The translations under genes were made by a program, and so were the position numbers. A stretch of 31,230 nt of DNA from Purshia tridentata (Eukaryota > Streptophyta > Magnoliopsida > Rosales > Rosaceae): positions 1 to 31,230 of the forward strand of contig QANT01007890.1 of assembly GCA_003254885.1 (NCBI GenBank), given 5' to 3'. Within the stretch, counting starts at the first letter, position 1, and every line of letters begins with the position of its first letter. Positions 12,631 through 22,219 of this stretch are shown one piece after another. The notes beneath the pieces were generated by a model. The model was not told the DNA's origin and did no database searches. It saw only the letters and a list, made by a program, of their open reading frames with translations.

Positions 12631-12722
12631 AGGTTGGCATAATTGGTCGAGAACAAAAATTCTCTATTTACAAACTTGGTTGGAACCCTCTCCTTTCCTG
12701 AAAGCAAAAAAAAAAAAAAAAA
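12631..12722 (+). mobile_element. tRNA-derived SINE-like insertion
   Basis: TGGCATAATTGG at 12635-12646 fits the RNA polymerase III A-box (TRGYNNANNNGG). GGTTGGAACCC at 12678-12688 differs by one base from a B-box core (GWTCRANNC). About 20 bases later a run of 17 A's (12706-12722) ends the unit. This A-box, B-box, A-tail order with a short body is that of a small tRNA-derived SINE. Target-site copies were not found. The length, about 92 bp, is short for most plant SINEs, so it may be truncated. Confidence 0.5.
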
Positions 12723-12908
12723 CCTCAGTCATTTATGTTTGATTAACCGATTACACATTAGAATTAATCCAATGTCAAACCAATTTTCCAAATAAAAACA
12801 TTAGGCTGGGCTGTTTTGTAAAGTGATCAAACATGTCTAAATCATTGCATGCCCTTGTTTGGGCTAAGTGGGGCCAACGAGTGCTAGATAAAGGCTTAGT
12901 TTTGGTCT

Positions 12909-12936
12909 GGCGGGAGTGAAGTGAAGGCGCGCGAAA
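12909..12936 (+). promoter_or_regulatory. E2F-type sites upstream of the DNA helicase gene
   Basis: GCGCGAAA at 12929-12936 is an exact match to the E2F consensus TTTSGCGC read on the other strand, 110 bases before the helicase ATG. GGCGGGAG at 12909-12916 is a near match to the related TTCCCGCC form. E2F factors drive G1/S genes in plants, which fits a replication and cohesion helicase. The role here is inferred from motif and position. Confidence 0.55.
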
Positions 12937-13045
12937 CAGAGTTCCTTTCACACTTCACAGTTCATACCACCTACGGACTAGTAGATAGAGAGTAGTAGAG
13001 ACCTACCAAAGCAATCAAATTCGAAGAAGAAGAGCTGAGACGAAA

Positions 13046-16000
13046 ATGGAAGAGCAAAAAGAAAATGGAGAGGCCCCAAAATTCCCAGCATTTCCATTCA
13101 AACCCTACGCCATCCAGATTGATTTCATGAACGCCCTCTATCACTCTCTCAACAATGGAGGTCTGTCCATGCTCGAAAGCCCCACCGGTGAGTAATCAGT
13201 CACCACTCAATCTCTCTCCATGTTTCTGATTTTCTTTCTCTAGTTTCTGTTTCTTCATTATGGAAAGTTGAAGTTCATGAGTTTGGTTGAAATACCCATA
13301 TGTTAATTTTTTGCTTTAGTCATCGGTGACATTTTCCTTTGCTTTTTCTTTCTTGGGTTTGTTATGTTATAGATGAATCAAGATTACTATTTGACTTGGT
13401 TGACTGTATGCACTGTTTGACTGCTAGGATAATGTGGGAACCAAATGAAAACAAAAGTTTGTTCTCAGTGTTGCCCCGAATGAAAATCTAGAGTATTTTC
13501 CTTTTATTATTCTATTGGGATTGATTTGAAATTATTGGTATTTCAATAGGGACTGGGAAAACTCTAAGTATCATTTGTAGTGCTTTGCAATGGGTGGTTG
13601 ATAGGAGGCAACAACAGAAGTCTGAGAAAAGGGTTGAATCTGATCATAATTGTGCAAAAGATGGTGGATTGGACTCAGATGATGAACCTGATTGGATGAG
13701 AAATGCTGTTATTAACAAAGACAAGCAGGGTGAGGAGAAGAAGACTAAGAAGAAGGAGAAATATGAGATTGGATTTGGAAAGGCTGATAAGAGAAGGAGC
13801 CATGAAAAGTGTAAAGATTTGTTCTTGCGGAGTGTTGAGGAAGAGTCTTGTACAAAGAAAGAAGGGAAAGATTTGCAAATGAGCAATGATGCTGTGGAGT
13901 TGGGTGATGAGGTTTTTTTGTTGGAAGAACATGAAAGTGAAGAGGAAGGAGTTCCGGGAGGTAGGAAGTCAAAGCGGAAGGTTCTTGGGGTTTCTCTTAG
14001 TTCATCAAGTGACGAGGAAGATGAAGAATATGGGTCTGCTGATGATGAAGATGAGGGGGAAGAGAAGTTGCAGGTCTATTTTTGTAGTCGGACACATTCA
14101 CAGCTTTCACAGTTCATAAAGGAGTTAAGAAAGACAGTCTTTGCTAATGAGATGAAGATGGTCTGTTTAGGCTCAAGAAAGAATTTCTGCATTAATGAAG
14201 GTATGGAATTTATCATTGTATTATTAGATTAGAATTTGTATATTGTTTAAATTCTTCTGGGGCATGAATTTCAGAGGTATTGAAACTTGGAAGCTCAACT
14301 CGCATCAATGAACGATGTTTGGAGCTTCAAAAGAACAAAAATAAAGAAGTTTCCAAAATCAAGGTAACAAATTTATCCATTTAGAATCCCATAAATCATG
14401 ATTCATGCAATTGATTGGTTTTGTTTTACTGGCCTCAGGACATTTTTCCAACTTACATGGTTGGATTTTTCTGGATATATAATCTGTATTCTGTAGCTAA
14501 TTATTTTTGTATCTGAATACCACTTGTGCTTAATGCCTTCAGTCAGGCTGTTATGGATTTCCTATTTGAATGCCTTTAACGAGTTTTATTTTTGTCTTCT
14601 ACTTTAGGATTATTTCATAGTATAACTGTGCTGCTTTTTTTTGTAAAATCTACCCTTGTTCTCAATTATCATGAAGTGCTTTAAATCAGCTAGGGTTTTT
14701 TTGTGAAGTCGTAGATGCAAACCATATTACCATCATTAGATATCACTATATGGTCCTAGCTCTTTAATCTTGTATTCTGCTCTTTGGATGCCCAATGCTA
14801 AATCTGAAATATGCTCATGGCAAGCCAGCCTGATCAACTAAGTAGCAAAGTAAGAAATGCATGGTCATATATGTGATATATAAGAGGACCTGTTTCACTC
14901 TGTGCTGCATGTTTTATGACAGTACAAGAATAGACGTGTGTTATAATTGAATGTTTGGTTCCCTTGTAACTGGAATATTTAATCATTTTAAATTATCTAC
15001 ATATGATTGTGCACCAATTAGTTCAACCAATTTCTTAAGAATATAGCTCTTGGCTCAGAATTAATTGGAAAGACTTGAGTTAAGCAATAAGAGCCAATGA
15101 ATATAACTGGTCTGTTTCATATGGCATGAAAACTGAATTCATGTATATCAGGGCATGGATTAACAAGTTTTTTATACTGCGTATATATCTTGGCTGAAAT
15201 GGACCCCTATCTTCTTGATAGCCATCAAAAGTACCATATGATCTATAGCTTTCTTAGCTCATTCTGTTATAGGGATTTCTCTTGACTGATGATAGTATTG
15301 ATCTGCAGAACTTAGGTTCAGGAGGAAGGATTCGCAGGAGCAAGGCTTCTTGTGGATGCCCAATGCTTAGAAAACCTAAGCTACAAAAGGAGTTCAGGAG
15401 CAAGATGTCTCAACAAGGTGCCTTGGATATTGAAGATCTTGTTCATCTTGGAAGAAGCATGAGGAGTTGTCCGTATTATGGCTCCCGAAGCATGGTTCCT
15501 GCAGCTGATCTGGTGGTTCTACCATATCAATCTCTCCTTTCAAAATCATCTCGTGAATCACTTGGCCTGAATTTAAAGAATAATATTGTTATTATAGATG
15601 AGGCTCACAATCTAGCTGACTCCTTAATCAGTATGTACGACTCAAAAATCACTTTCTCACAGGTAATAATGAACTTTAGTTGACCTAATGAATTTTGAAA
15701 GCTAGTTGACAATCTTGTCATTTGATTTGTGTATCTGGTTTGGGTGTTCATTGATTGCTCGCCTAAATCCAACCCGTATCAAATTATCCGATCCAATAAT
15801 AGAACAGTAGACAAGTTTGATTTATTGTAGTGTCATAAGTCTTCACTTAGTATAGTCTGATATCTTAACGTTTTCCCTGGCTTCTTTATAGCTGGAGGAT
15901 GTGCAATGCCACATTGGGAAGTACTTTGAAAGATTTTGCAATCAATTGGGACCTGGAAATCGTAGATATATCCAAACTCTAATGGTGCTCACTAGGGCTT

Positions 16001-18242
16001 TCCTCCAAGTTTTACTCAGCAAGAACACGGGTTATGAAGATTCTTGCCATGATACTGAAAAAAGTCCTGGAGCAAATGGCACATCTACATTCTCTATGAC
16101 CATTAATGATTTCTTATTTTCCCTCAATATAGATAACATCAACTTGGTCAAATTGCTTCAGTATATAAAGGAAAGCAACATCATGCACAAGGTGAATCCT
16201 TGTTCCCACTATATATTGTTACCCATCTTCCCTGTTCTTTCCATGTTTTATAGGTGGAAATGTACTTGCTTTTCCAGGTCAGTGGGTATGGAGATAAACT
16301 AGCTAACTTCCAAAAAAGTTTGGCACTTAATGATAGTGAAGACAGAAGCACTCTGTCCAGTTTCCAGGCATTAGCTGATTTGTTGCTATCATTGACAAAC
16401 AAAGATGGTGATGGGAGGATTATCATCTCAAGGACTAGACCAACATGCTCTGGGCAGCAAGGAGGATACATAAAATATGTTATGCTCACTGGTGATAAGA
16501 TTTTTTCTGAGGTTTGCCAAAATTTTCTTATTGCGATGTGGTTGGATTTAATGATCTAGTATTCTTGTCCTAGTTGTGAAACATTAACTCTGAACCTCAA
16601 GCAGATTGTGGATCAAGCACATGCTGTACTACTGGCTGGGGGAACTCTGCAACCTATAGAAGAAACAAGGGAGCGACTTTTCCCTTGGTTACCACCGAAG
16701 CAGTTGCAGTTCTTTTCTTGTAGTCATATTGTTCCCCCAGAAAGCATTTTGCCAATTGCAGTTCCCCGTGGCCCTTCTGGTCAGTCTTTTGATTTTAGCT
16801 ACAGCTCCAGAAGTTCATCAAACATGGCAAGTATATTGCAATCTTATCTGAAATTGTTTATAGAAACTACTCTCTTTTGACTGTTTTCAGTTGAAAGTCA
16901 TTATTGTGGTCACCTCTTATATTGGTTTTTAGTCTCATTATTGTATGTATTCACTTTCTCTGCTTTTGTTTTAAATTAAATACACAGTTCGCCAGTGGAA
17001 AGCTTATTTTTTCCTGGAATTTGGAATAGATGGTGGCTGACTAAACATTGATGGGCTTTAATTTACAGATACAGGAGCTAGGGCTTTTGCTTTGCAATTT
17101 GGTGACAGTGGTTCCTGAAGGCATTGTTGTCTTCTTCTCTTCATTTGATTATGAAGGACAAGTGTATGATGCCTGGGAGGCTGCAGGAATCCTTGAAAGG
17201 ATTAAGAAGAAGAAGCGTCTGTTTAGAGAGCCTAGGAAGAATACACTAGTAGAATCGGTTCTCAAAGAATACAAGGAAACAATTGATACTGCGGAATGGA
17301 AAGAAATTCCTTCTCAGAGTGGTGCAATACTTCTTGCTGTTGTTGGTGGTAAGATATCAGAAGGCATCAACTTAAGCGATGGGATGGGTCGGTGTATAGT
17401 CATGGTTGGACTGCCCTATGCTAGCCCTTCTGATATTGAGTTAATGGAGAGGGTGAAGTATATTGAAGGACTGGGAAACTCAAACTCCATTAAGCCGCCC
17501 AGTCTTTCAGTTTGTAATGAACTTTATAGCGGAGAACATGCAGGGTTTGACATTCTCAGAAGTTGCAGACATAGAGGAAAAGAATATTATGAGAATCTTT
17601 GCATGAAAGCCGTAAATCAGTCCATTGGTATGTTTTCTTACGACCATAAATATCTTTAAAATGACTAGAAGCTTGACAAACTATAAAGATGATTCATTGT
17701 AAACTATACGTGAATAATCTAGAATAAGGTAAGGTCAAACCAGGAACTCTAATGCCCATCTTTTAACTTGCCAAATATGATTCTCCAAATATTCCTACAA
17801 TATATATAATTTACTTAAGTACTTATGCATTCATTTTTCATGTTGGAAACACAAGCCAAATTGATTTAAGGTCAATTACAGGCCTTTACAAGATCAAGTT
17901 CTGCCAGGGTTGGCCGGCCCCTTTTGTGTGCCATCTAGTTGCACTCATATGCTTATCTTTTTTGTTACTAATGTATAGACATTCAAGTCAGTTTTCCATT
18001 CAATTGTCTTGACATGCGTTTTTTGCTTGCCTGTATTAGGTAGAGCAATCCGGCATATAAACGATTATGCGGCAATTTTACTAGTTGATTCACGGTACGC
18101 ATCTGATTCCTCAAAACAAAATTTTTGCCATCCAACTAGCAAGCTCCCACAGTGGATAAAGGATCGCTTCGTTAGTTCAACTAATTATGGTGAAGCTCAT
18201 ACGATGTTGCATCAGTTTTTCAAACAAAACAAGAAGAGATAG
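13046..18242 (+). CDS. DDX11: ATP-dependent DNA helicase of the DDX11/CHL1 (XPD/FANCJ-like) family
   Basis: Exons: 13046-13187, 13550-14200, 14275-14363, 15309-15662, 15892-16191, 16278-16511, 16605-16826, 17069-17627, 18040-18242; 2754 nt, 917 aa. Walker A is SPTGTGKT (45-52), split by intron 1 inside a Gly codon. An acidic Ser/Asp/Glu tract (about 193-220) sits in the insert before motif Ia (VYFCSRTHSQLSQF). The likely iron-sulfur ligands are Cys261, Cys279, Cys311 (or 309) and Cys348, the last in CPYYGSR. Motif II is DEAHN at about 391. The C-terminal motor has GGKISEGINLSDGMGR and the motif VI Gln-Ser-Ile-Gly-Arg, split by intron 8. DDX11/CHL1 enzymes unwind forked and G-quadruplex DNA with 5'-3' polarity and support sister-chromatid cohesion in the nucleus; that function is inferred from the family. 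No inactivating change is visible. Intron 7 needs a GC donor. E2F-type sites upstream suggest S-phase expression. Confidence 0.93.
14364..15308 (+). other. Long intron 3 of the helicase gene
   Basis: This 945-bp intron falls between two of the iron-sulfur cysteine codons. It is AT-rich with no coding potential, and no repeat is recognised in it. Confidence 0.7.
16827..17068 (+). other. GC-AG intron 7 of the helicase gene
   Basis: Exon 7 ends ...AGTTCATCAAACATG and is followed by GCAAGT, the strong consensus seen at plant GC donors. Exon 8 begins ATACAGGAGCTAGG after ...TTTACAG. This join gives Asn-Met-Ile-Gln-Glu-Leu, as expected in the family (human DDX11 has Met-Ile-Ser-Glu-Leu here). The nearest GT, four bases downstream, would shift the frame. 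So the GC donor is required for a full-length product. Confidence 0.85.
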
Positions 18243-18659
18243 TTTCAGCAGTAAGTTATATTGAGAAGTTGCGAGGTTGAGAAGAGAAGCATGAGCCTAT
18301 GCTCACAAATCTATGAAGATGTATTCACTTAATTGTATTATACGCAGCATATACTGTAAAGCCATGCAATAGCTTCTATTGGATGTTCGTTTTAGTTGGG
18401 TGGGCCTGGAGCAGCTATTGGTAGTAACAGTGGTAGGTACTGAAATCATAAGTAGGGAGAGCACTGTGACATGGTAGGATTGTTAACAATGATGTGATGT
18501 GATTAAGATAGGCAGCTAATGTTCAGTTACCATCTCTACAGCTTTGGAATATGGTGATCAATTTTGGTTATCAAAATTCAGAGGTATACAAAAAATATAT
18601 TCATTCCACTATGCATTGAAGGCACTGTAGCATGCATAGAATTTTCAGGCTTCTTACAC
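18243..18659 (+). other. Helicase 3' flank (probable 3' UTR)
   Basis: No ORF or repeat is seen. The helicase 3' UTR should lie here; I cannot fix the poly(A) site. The hAT-like element inserted about 425 bases after the stop codon. Confidence 0.5.
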
Positions 18660-18667
18660 TTAGCTCT

Positions 18668-19617
18668 AGGGGTCACCAAAAAGTCCAAGGCCCGAAGCCC
18701 GCCCAACCCATTGGGCCCGAAGCCCGATTAGGCCCAAAATTTGGGCCGGCCCGGCCCGGCCCGAAAGTCTCTTGGGCAGGCTTTGGGCCATCCCCTTGAA
18801 GCCCAAGGCCCGCCCAAAGCCCGGCCCATTTAGGCTCGCCCGAAGCCCGGCCCAAAGCCCGAATTAAGCCCGAATTTTAATTCCTATAACAATTTATATA
18901 ATTATATAACTAAATATATATATATAACAAAATATATTGTTATATATAATTATATATAACTTATAGTCTTATAATTATAATTTACATACATATAAATTAT
19001 AACATACTTACATATCAATGCATAATTTATAATTTATATGTATTATGTAATCTACTAACCAAATAATCAATTGCTTAATTGAAAATTTGAAACTCAATTA
19101 TTCAATTGAACGTTGAAATCCCAATTAGATCTATTGAAACTCTAATCACACTTAAATTAGTCAATCTTCCAATTGCCCAAATCTCAATTTCTCAAACCTC
19201 AATCTTCCAATTATTAAGAGTTTAGGCTCTTTCCTAAACATTATACACTAAAACTATTATTTAATAAGTATAAAATATAAAACCAAAATTTATGAGGCCT
19301 AATGTGTATAAACTTGTTAATTTTAGGCTAAATTAAATATCTAAATTTTTTTTTTAAAGTTGTATTTAATATTCAAGTAATATATACAAAAAAGAAGCTA
19401 AAAATGACTAAAAGCCCGTTTAGGCCTTGCCCGACCCGGCCCAAAAGCCCGCAAGACCTAAGCCCGATGGGCGGGCCTTGGGCTTGTGTATTTAAGCCCA
19501 AGCCCGGCCCGGCCCGGCCCAAAAATCTTATTGAACTCTTCTTATCCAAGCTCGAGCCTGGCCCGAGCCCGAAAAATTAGGGCCAGGCTAGCCCGGCCCG
19601 GCCCATTGCCGACCCCG
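18668..19617. mobile_element. Non-autonomous hAT-like transposon (element 2, GGCCC-rich)
   Basis: The left end reads AGGGGTCACC and the reverse complement of the right end reads CGGGGTCGGC, sharing GGGGTC. The flanks are TTAGCTCT (18660-18667) and TCAGCTCT (19618-19625), an 8-bp target-site copy with one mismatch. Both ends carry arrays of GGCCC/GCCCG words (18685-18865 and 19410-19605), mostly AAGCCCG or GGCCCGGCCC. The interior (about 18880-19400) is very AT-rich with TATATA runs. There is no transposase. The design matches element 1 (hAT-type ends, AT-rich centre, subterminal word array), but the words differ, so the two belong to different families. End placement may be off by one base. 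The antisense Gly/Pro-rich ORF inside is a by-product of the repeats. Confidence 0.75.
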
Positions 19618-19625
19618 TCAGCTCT

Positions 19626-20975
19626 TGCATTTGAGAGTTAGCTGGCTCTTCTTGCAGTTCCGAAAGTCGGTACATTAATGACCAAACCAACTAGGCATTC
19701 TGAAGTCACAATCTTATGTATTTAGTACTTTAAATATGGGCAGCATCATTTACCATACCTCTGCAAACTGCATTAGATTTTAAAGTGTGTGAGGTTGGAG
19801 GGAGGCTTAGTTTTAAAGCATGGCAACTGTGAGACAGTGACTTGAGTGTGCAGAAACCCAATTGCACCTTATCCCGATATCAGCAGAACATGGTACCATC
19901 CTTGCAGATGGGGACCATGAACCAGGAATGTGGATTATTCATCTGAACTCTGCAAGAGATTAAAGAGTTTCTTTGCAAAATAACTCGTTTACATAGGTTC
20001 ATTAGGAAATAAATTCTTATCTAATAATTTAGAAAATTAATATGTTTCGAATTTGAAAAGATGAGACAAGATCAATATGTGAGTCTTGTATTCTAGTCTC
20101 AATTTATATCTCGACTCGATTTCAACTATTTAATGACTTTGACATAATCCAAACATTTTAGTGTTTTATGTTTTTTTTAAAAAGGAAAGATTAATAATTT
20201 AAGGGACCTATGTAAGCAAGTTATTTTCAGAAGAAACAATAAATTAGAGACATAGTTGAGCTTGACCAGTTGGTTTTCAAGTTGACTTTTGATCTAGGAG
20301 AAGGCTTGCTAGTGTACTTGATCAAACACAATGGTTTGGCATCATGGCATCATATTTCTTATCACTGTGGGACAGACCTGTCTAATGATCAATCAGGACC
20401 ATTTGGCCTGTGGCCCACATGGGTCAAAATTTGGTTAACAAATTAACAATAATGAATTAAAATATGTATTCACCAACCCACTAAACCTTTAACTTTTAGC
20501 TTTGCATCTTAATCAATGCCACTGCACTTTATACAACAAGTAGTCAAAAAAAAAAATCCAAATATTATTGGACCCCAGCGTTCTTATCTCCTAATACTTT
20601 TAGTTAGATGTCTTTTGAATAACTTGAATGTGTCTATATTATAACCTATTTACCCACCACTAAATATATGGACAAACTATTTATTTTCTCAAAGCCAGAA
20701 AATAAGACAGGCCTTCCGATCTGTAATCATATAATCAGACGCTCACTAGTCACTATCTTGAAAGACAGAGTGGAGGCAGAAACAGAAGTAAGTTTTCTCT
20801 TTAGATACCATTGTCTATGCATGCTTCCATGTAACTTAGTTAAGAAACTTGAACTGCCTATTCTCTCTTATTAGTGTACTGAAGCAAATATCAGAATAAG
20901 AAAAAGAAGAAGCTCAAACAGATTGGAGTTTGGTCTCTTGTTGTAGACTGAGGCAGAGCTTCAGAAGAGCCAGAG
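19626..20975. other. Intergenic region before the 223-aa gene
   Basis: There is no convincing coding region. The last 90 bases (about 20885-20975) are purine-rich (AAGAAAAAGAAGAAGC) and probably form the 5' leader of the next gene. A 68-codon frame begins with an ATG at 20668 but shows nothing recognisable. Confidence 0.45.
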
Positions 20976-21647
20976 ATGGTGGTGCTAAAAGAAACCATAC
21001 ATAAAAGCAAGATCTTCTTTCACAAAACTCTTGGAAACCTCAAGTCATTCTTCTTTGGAGGGTACAAAAAATTACCCAAAACCCTTACCTTCAATCCCTT
21101 CTATTGTGGGAGTGACCAGAAATATCACCAAACAGATGAGTTCTACACTGATTTTTATGATGAGTGGGAGTCTACACTAGAAAAGGTAAACAAGAGATCA
21201 GATGGTAACAGCATCATGGCTTCAAAAGAACCAATGAAGGAAGAAGATCATGAATGTAGTGAAAGTGGAAGCTTCATTGAGTATGCAAGGCAGAGTCCTA
21301 AGAAGAGCAAACAACAATGGGGATTAAAGGACAAGAAGCAGATTCGAAAAAGAGAAGAGTCGTCTTTGGAGAACAAGAATGGAGGGAGCTATGCCTTGGC
21401 AAAAAGGATGAAGGAATTTGAAATGGTTGATGCAAGTGATGTTGAACAGGTGTTGGATGTAGAAGAGGCACTTCACTACTATTCGCGCCTAAAAAGTCCG
21501 GTGTACCTTGACATTGTTGACAAGTTTTTCTTGGATATGTACTCGGACTTCTCCCTCCCACCAGCGTCTATCAGCATCAACAATTCAAAGCGGAGACTTG
21601 GATCACAAAGACTTGGTTCGCAGAGACTTGGCACAATTGGGTTGTAG
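20976..21647 (+). CDS. Conserved plant protein of unknown function, possibly OVATE-like
   Basis: This is an intronless 223-codon frame starting at the ATG in CAGAGATGG. The N-terminal part (about 10-35) is basic and aromatic, with KIFFHKTL, KSFFFGGYKKLP and FNPF. An acidic block with FYTDFYDEWE follows at about 57-66. The middle is low-complexity and Lys/Glu/Ser-rich. Near the C-terminus (about 150-195) is a conserved-looking block, DVEEALHYYSRLKSPVYLDI, then DKFFLDMYSDF. In spacing and hydrophobic pattern that block recalls the helical OVATE domain of OFP repressors (DLExxLxxxxxLNSxxYxxxIVxAF), but the match is partial and made from memory. No signal peptide or membrane segment is evident. 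The protein ends with three RLGSQ-type units. I believe the gene is real because of length, codon texture and domain-like blocks. The function is not assigned. Confidence 0.8.
   Translation: MVVLKETIHKSKIFFHKTLGNLKSFFFGGYKKLPKTLTFNPFYCGSDQKYHQTDEFYTDFYDEWESTLEKVNKRSDGNSIMASKEPMKEEDHECSESGSFIEYARQSPKKSKQQWGLKDKKQIRKREESSLENKNGGSYALAKRMKEFEMVDASDVEQVLDVEEALHYYSRLKSPVYLDIVDKFFLDMYSDFSLPPASISINNSKRRLGSQRLGSQRLGTIGL
21594..21638 (+). repeat. Three tandem 15-nt units at the end of the 223-aa gene
   Basis: Units start AGACTTGG at 21594, 21609 and 21624 and encode RLGSQ, RLGSQ and RLGTI. Because each is a multiple of three, copy number can change without breaking the frame. Confidence 0.85.
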
Positions 21648-22219
21648 ATGGCTATGTTTGTATGTTATTCCTTGTGCATATACAGATATCTTATCTGTTG
21701 TTCTTTCCCCATTTTGTTTTCTTTTCCACTTTGTGTGTGTATGACTACTGAGTTTGGTTTTGATTTTCATGCTTGTAGACCTTTCTGACTCGGTCACTGT
21801 TTGTTTGAGTGTATCTTGTTATCCCATTGGACACCATAAATGCAGTATCAATGCCTTATTCCATGAACTTACTACATTGGAAGCAGCACAGATTTTCCAT
21901 AATAATAATAGTAATAATTTCAATCCAAACTTCAAAAAGGATATCCCTTTTCAAGCATCATTTGCACTCATTTAGCATTAAAGTCTGTTCATCATTGAAA
22001 ACCTGCATTAACTTGTCCCTATGGCTAGATGAGTGTTTCACTGCAGCTCAATATGAATGCCAATTAGTGAAGTAGGAATTAAAGAAACATCTTAGACAAT
22101 TCAAAACCATTTATAGTGTCTGACAAGTAGCTAGAGCTATGCACAATTCTGAAAACTCAACCTATGAGAAAACAAGAAAAAGCAATTCAAGCATATCACA
22201 TTTTGAACAATTGAGCTCT
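21648..22219. other. Intergenic region between the 223-aa gene and the peroxidase remnant
   Basis: The left part is T-rich and is likely the 3' UTR of the 223-aa gene. Only short ORFs without recognisable content are present. Confidence 0.5.

Noticed and set aside
13644-13972. Three overlapping antisense frames in helicase exon 2
   Set aside because: They mirror the Lys/Glu/Asp-rich insert of the helicase; such tracts leave all antisense frames open.
18673-18855. Gly/Pro/Ala-rich antisense frame
   Set aside because: Produced by the GGCCCG repeats of hAT-like element 2.
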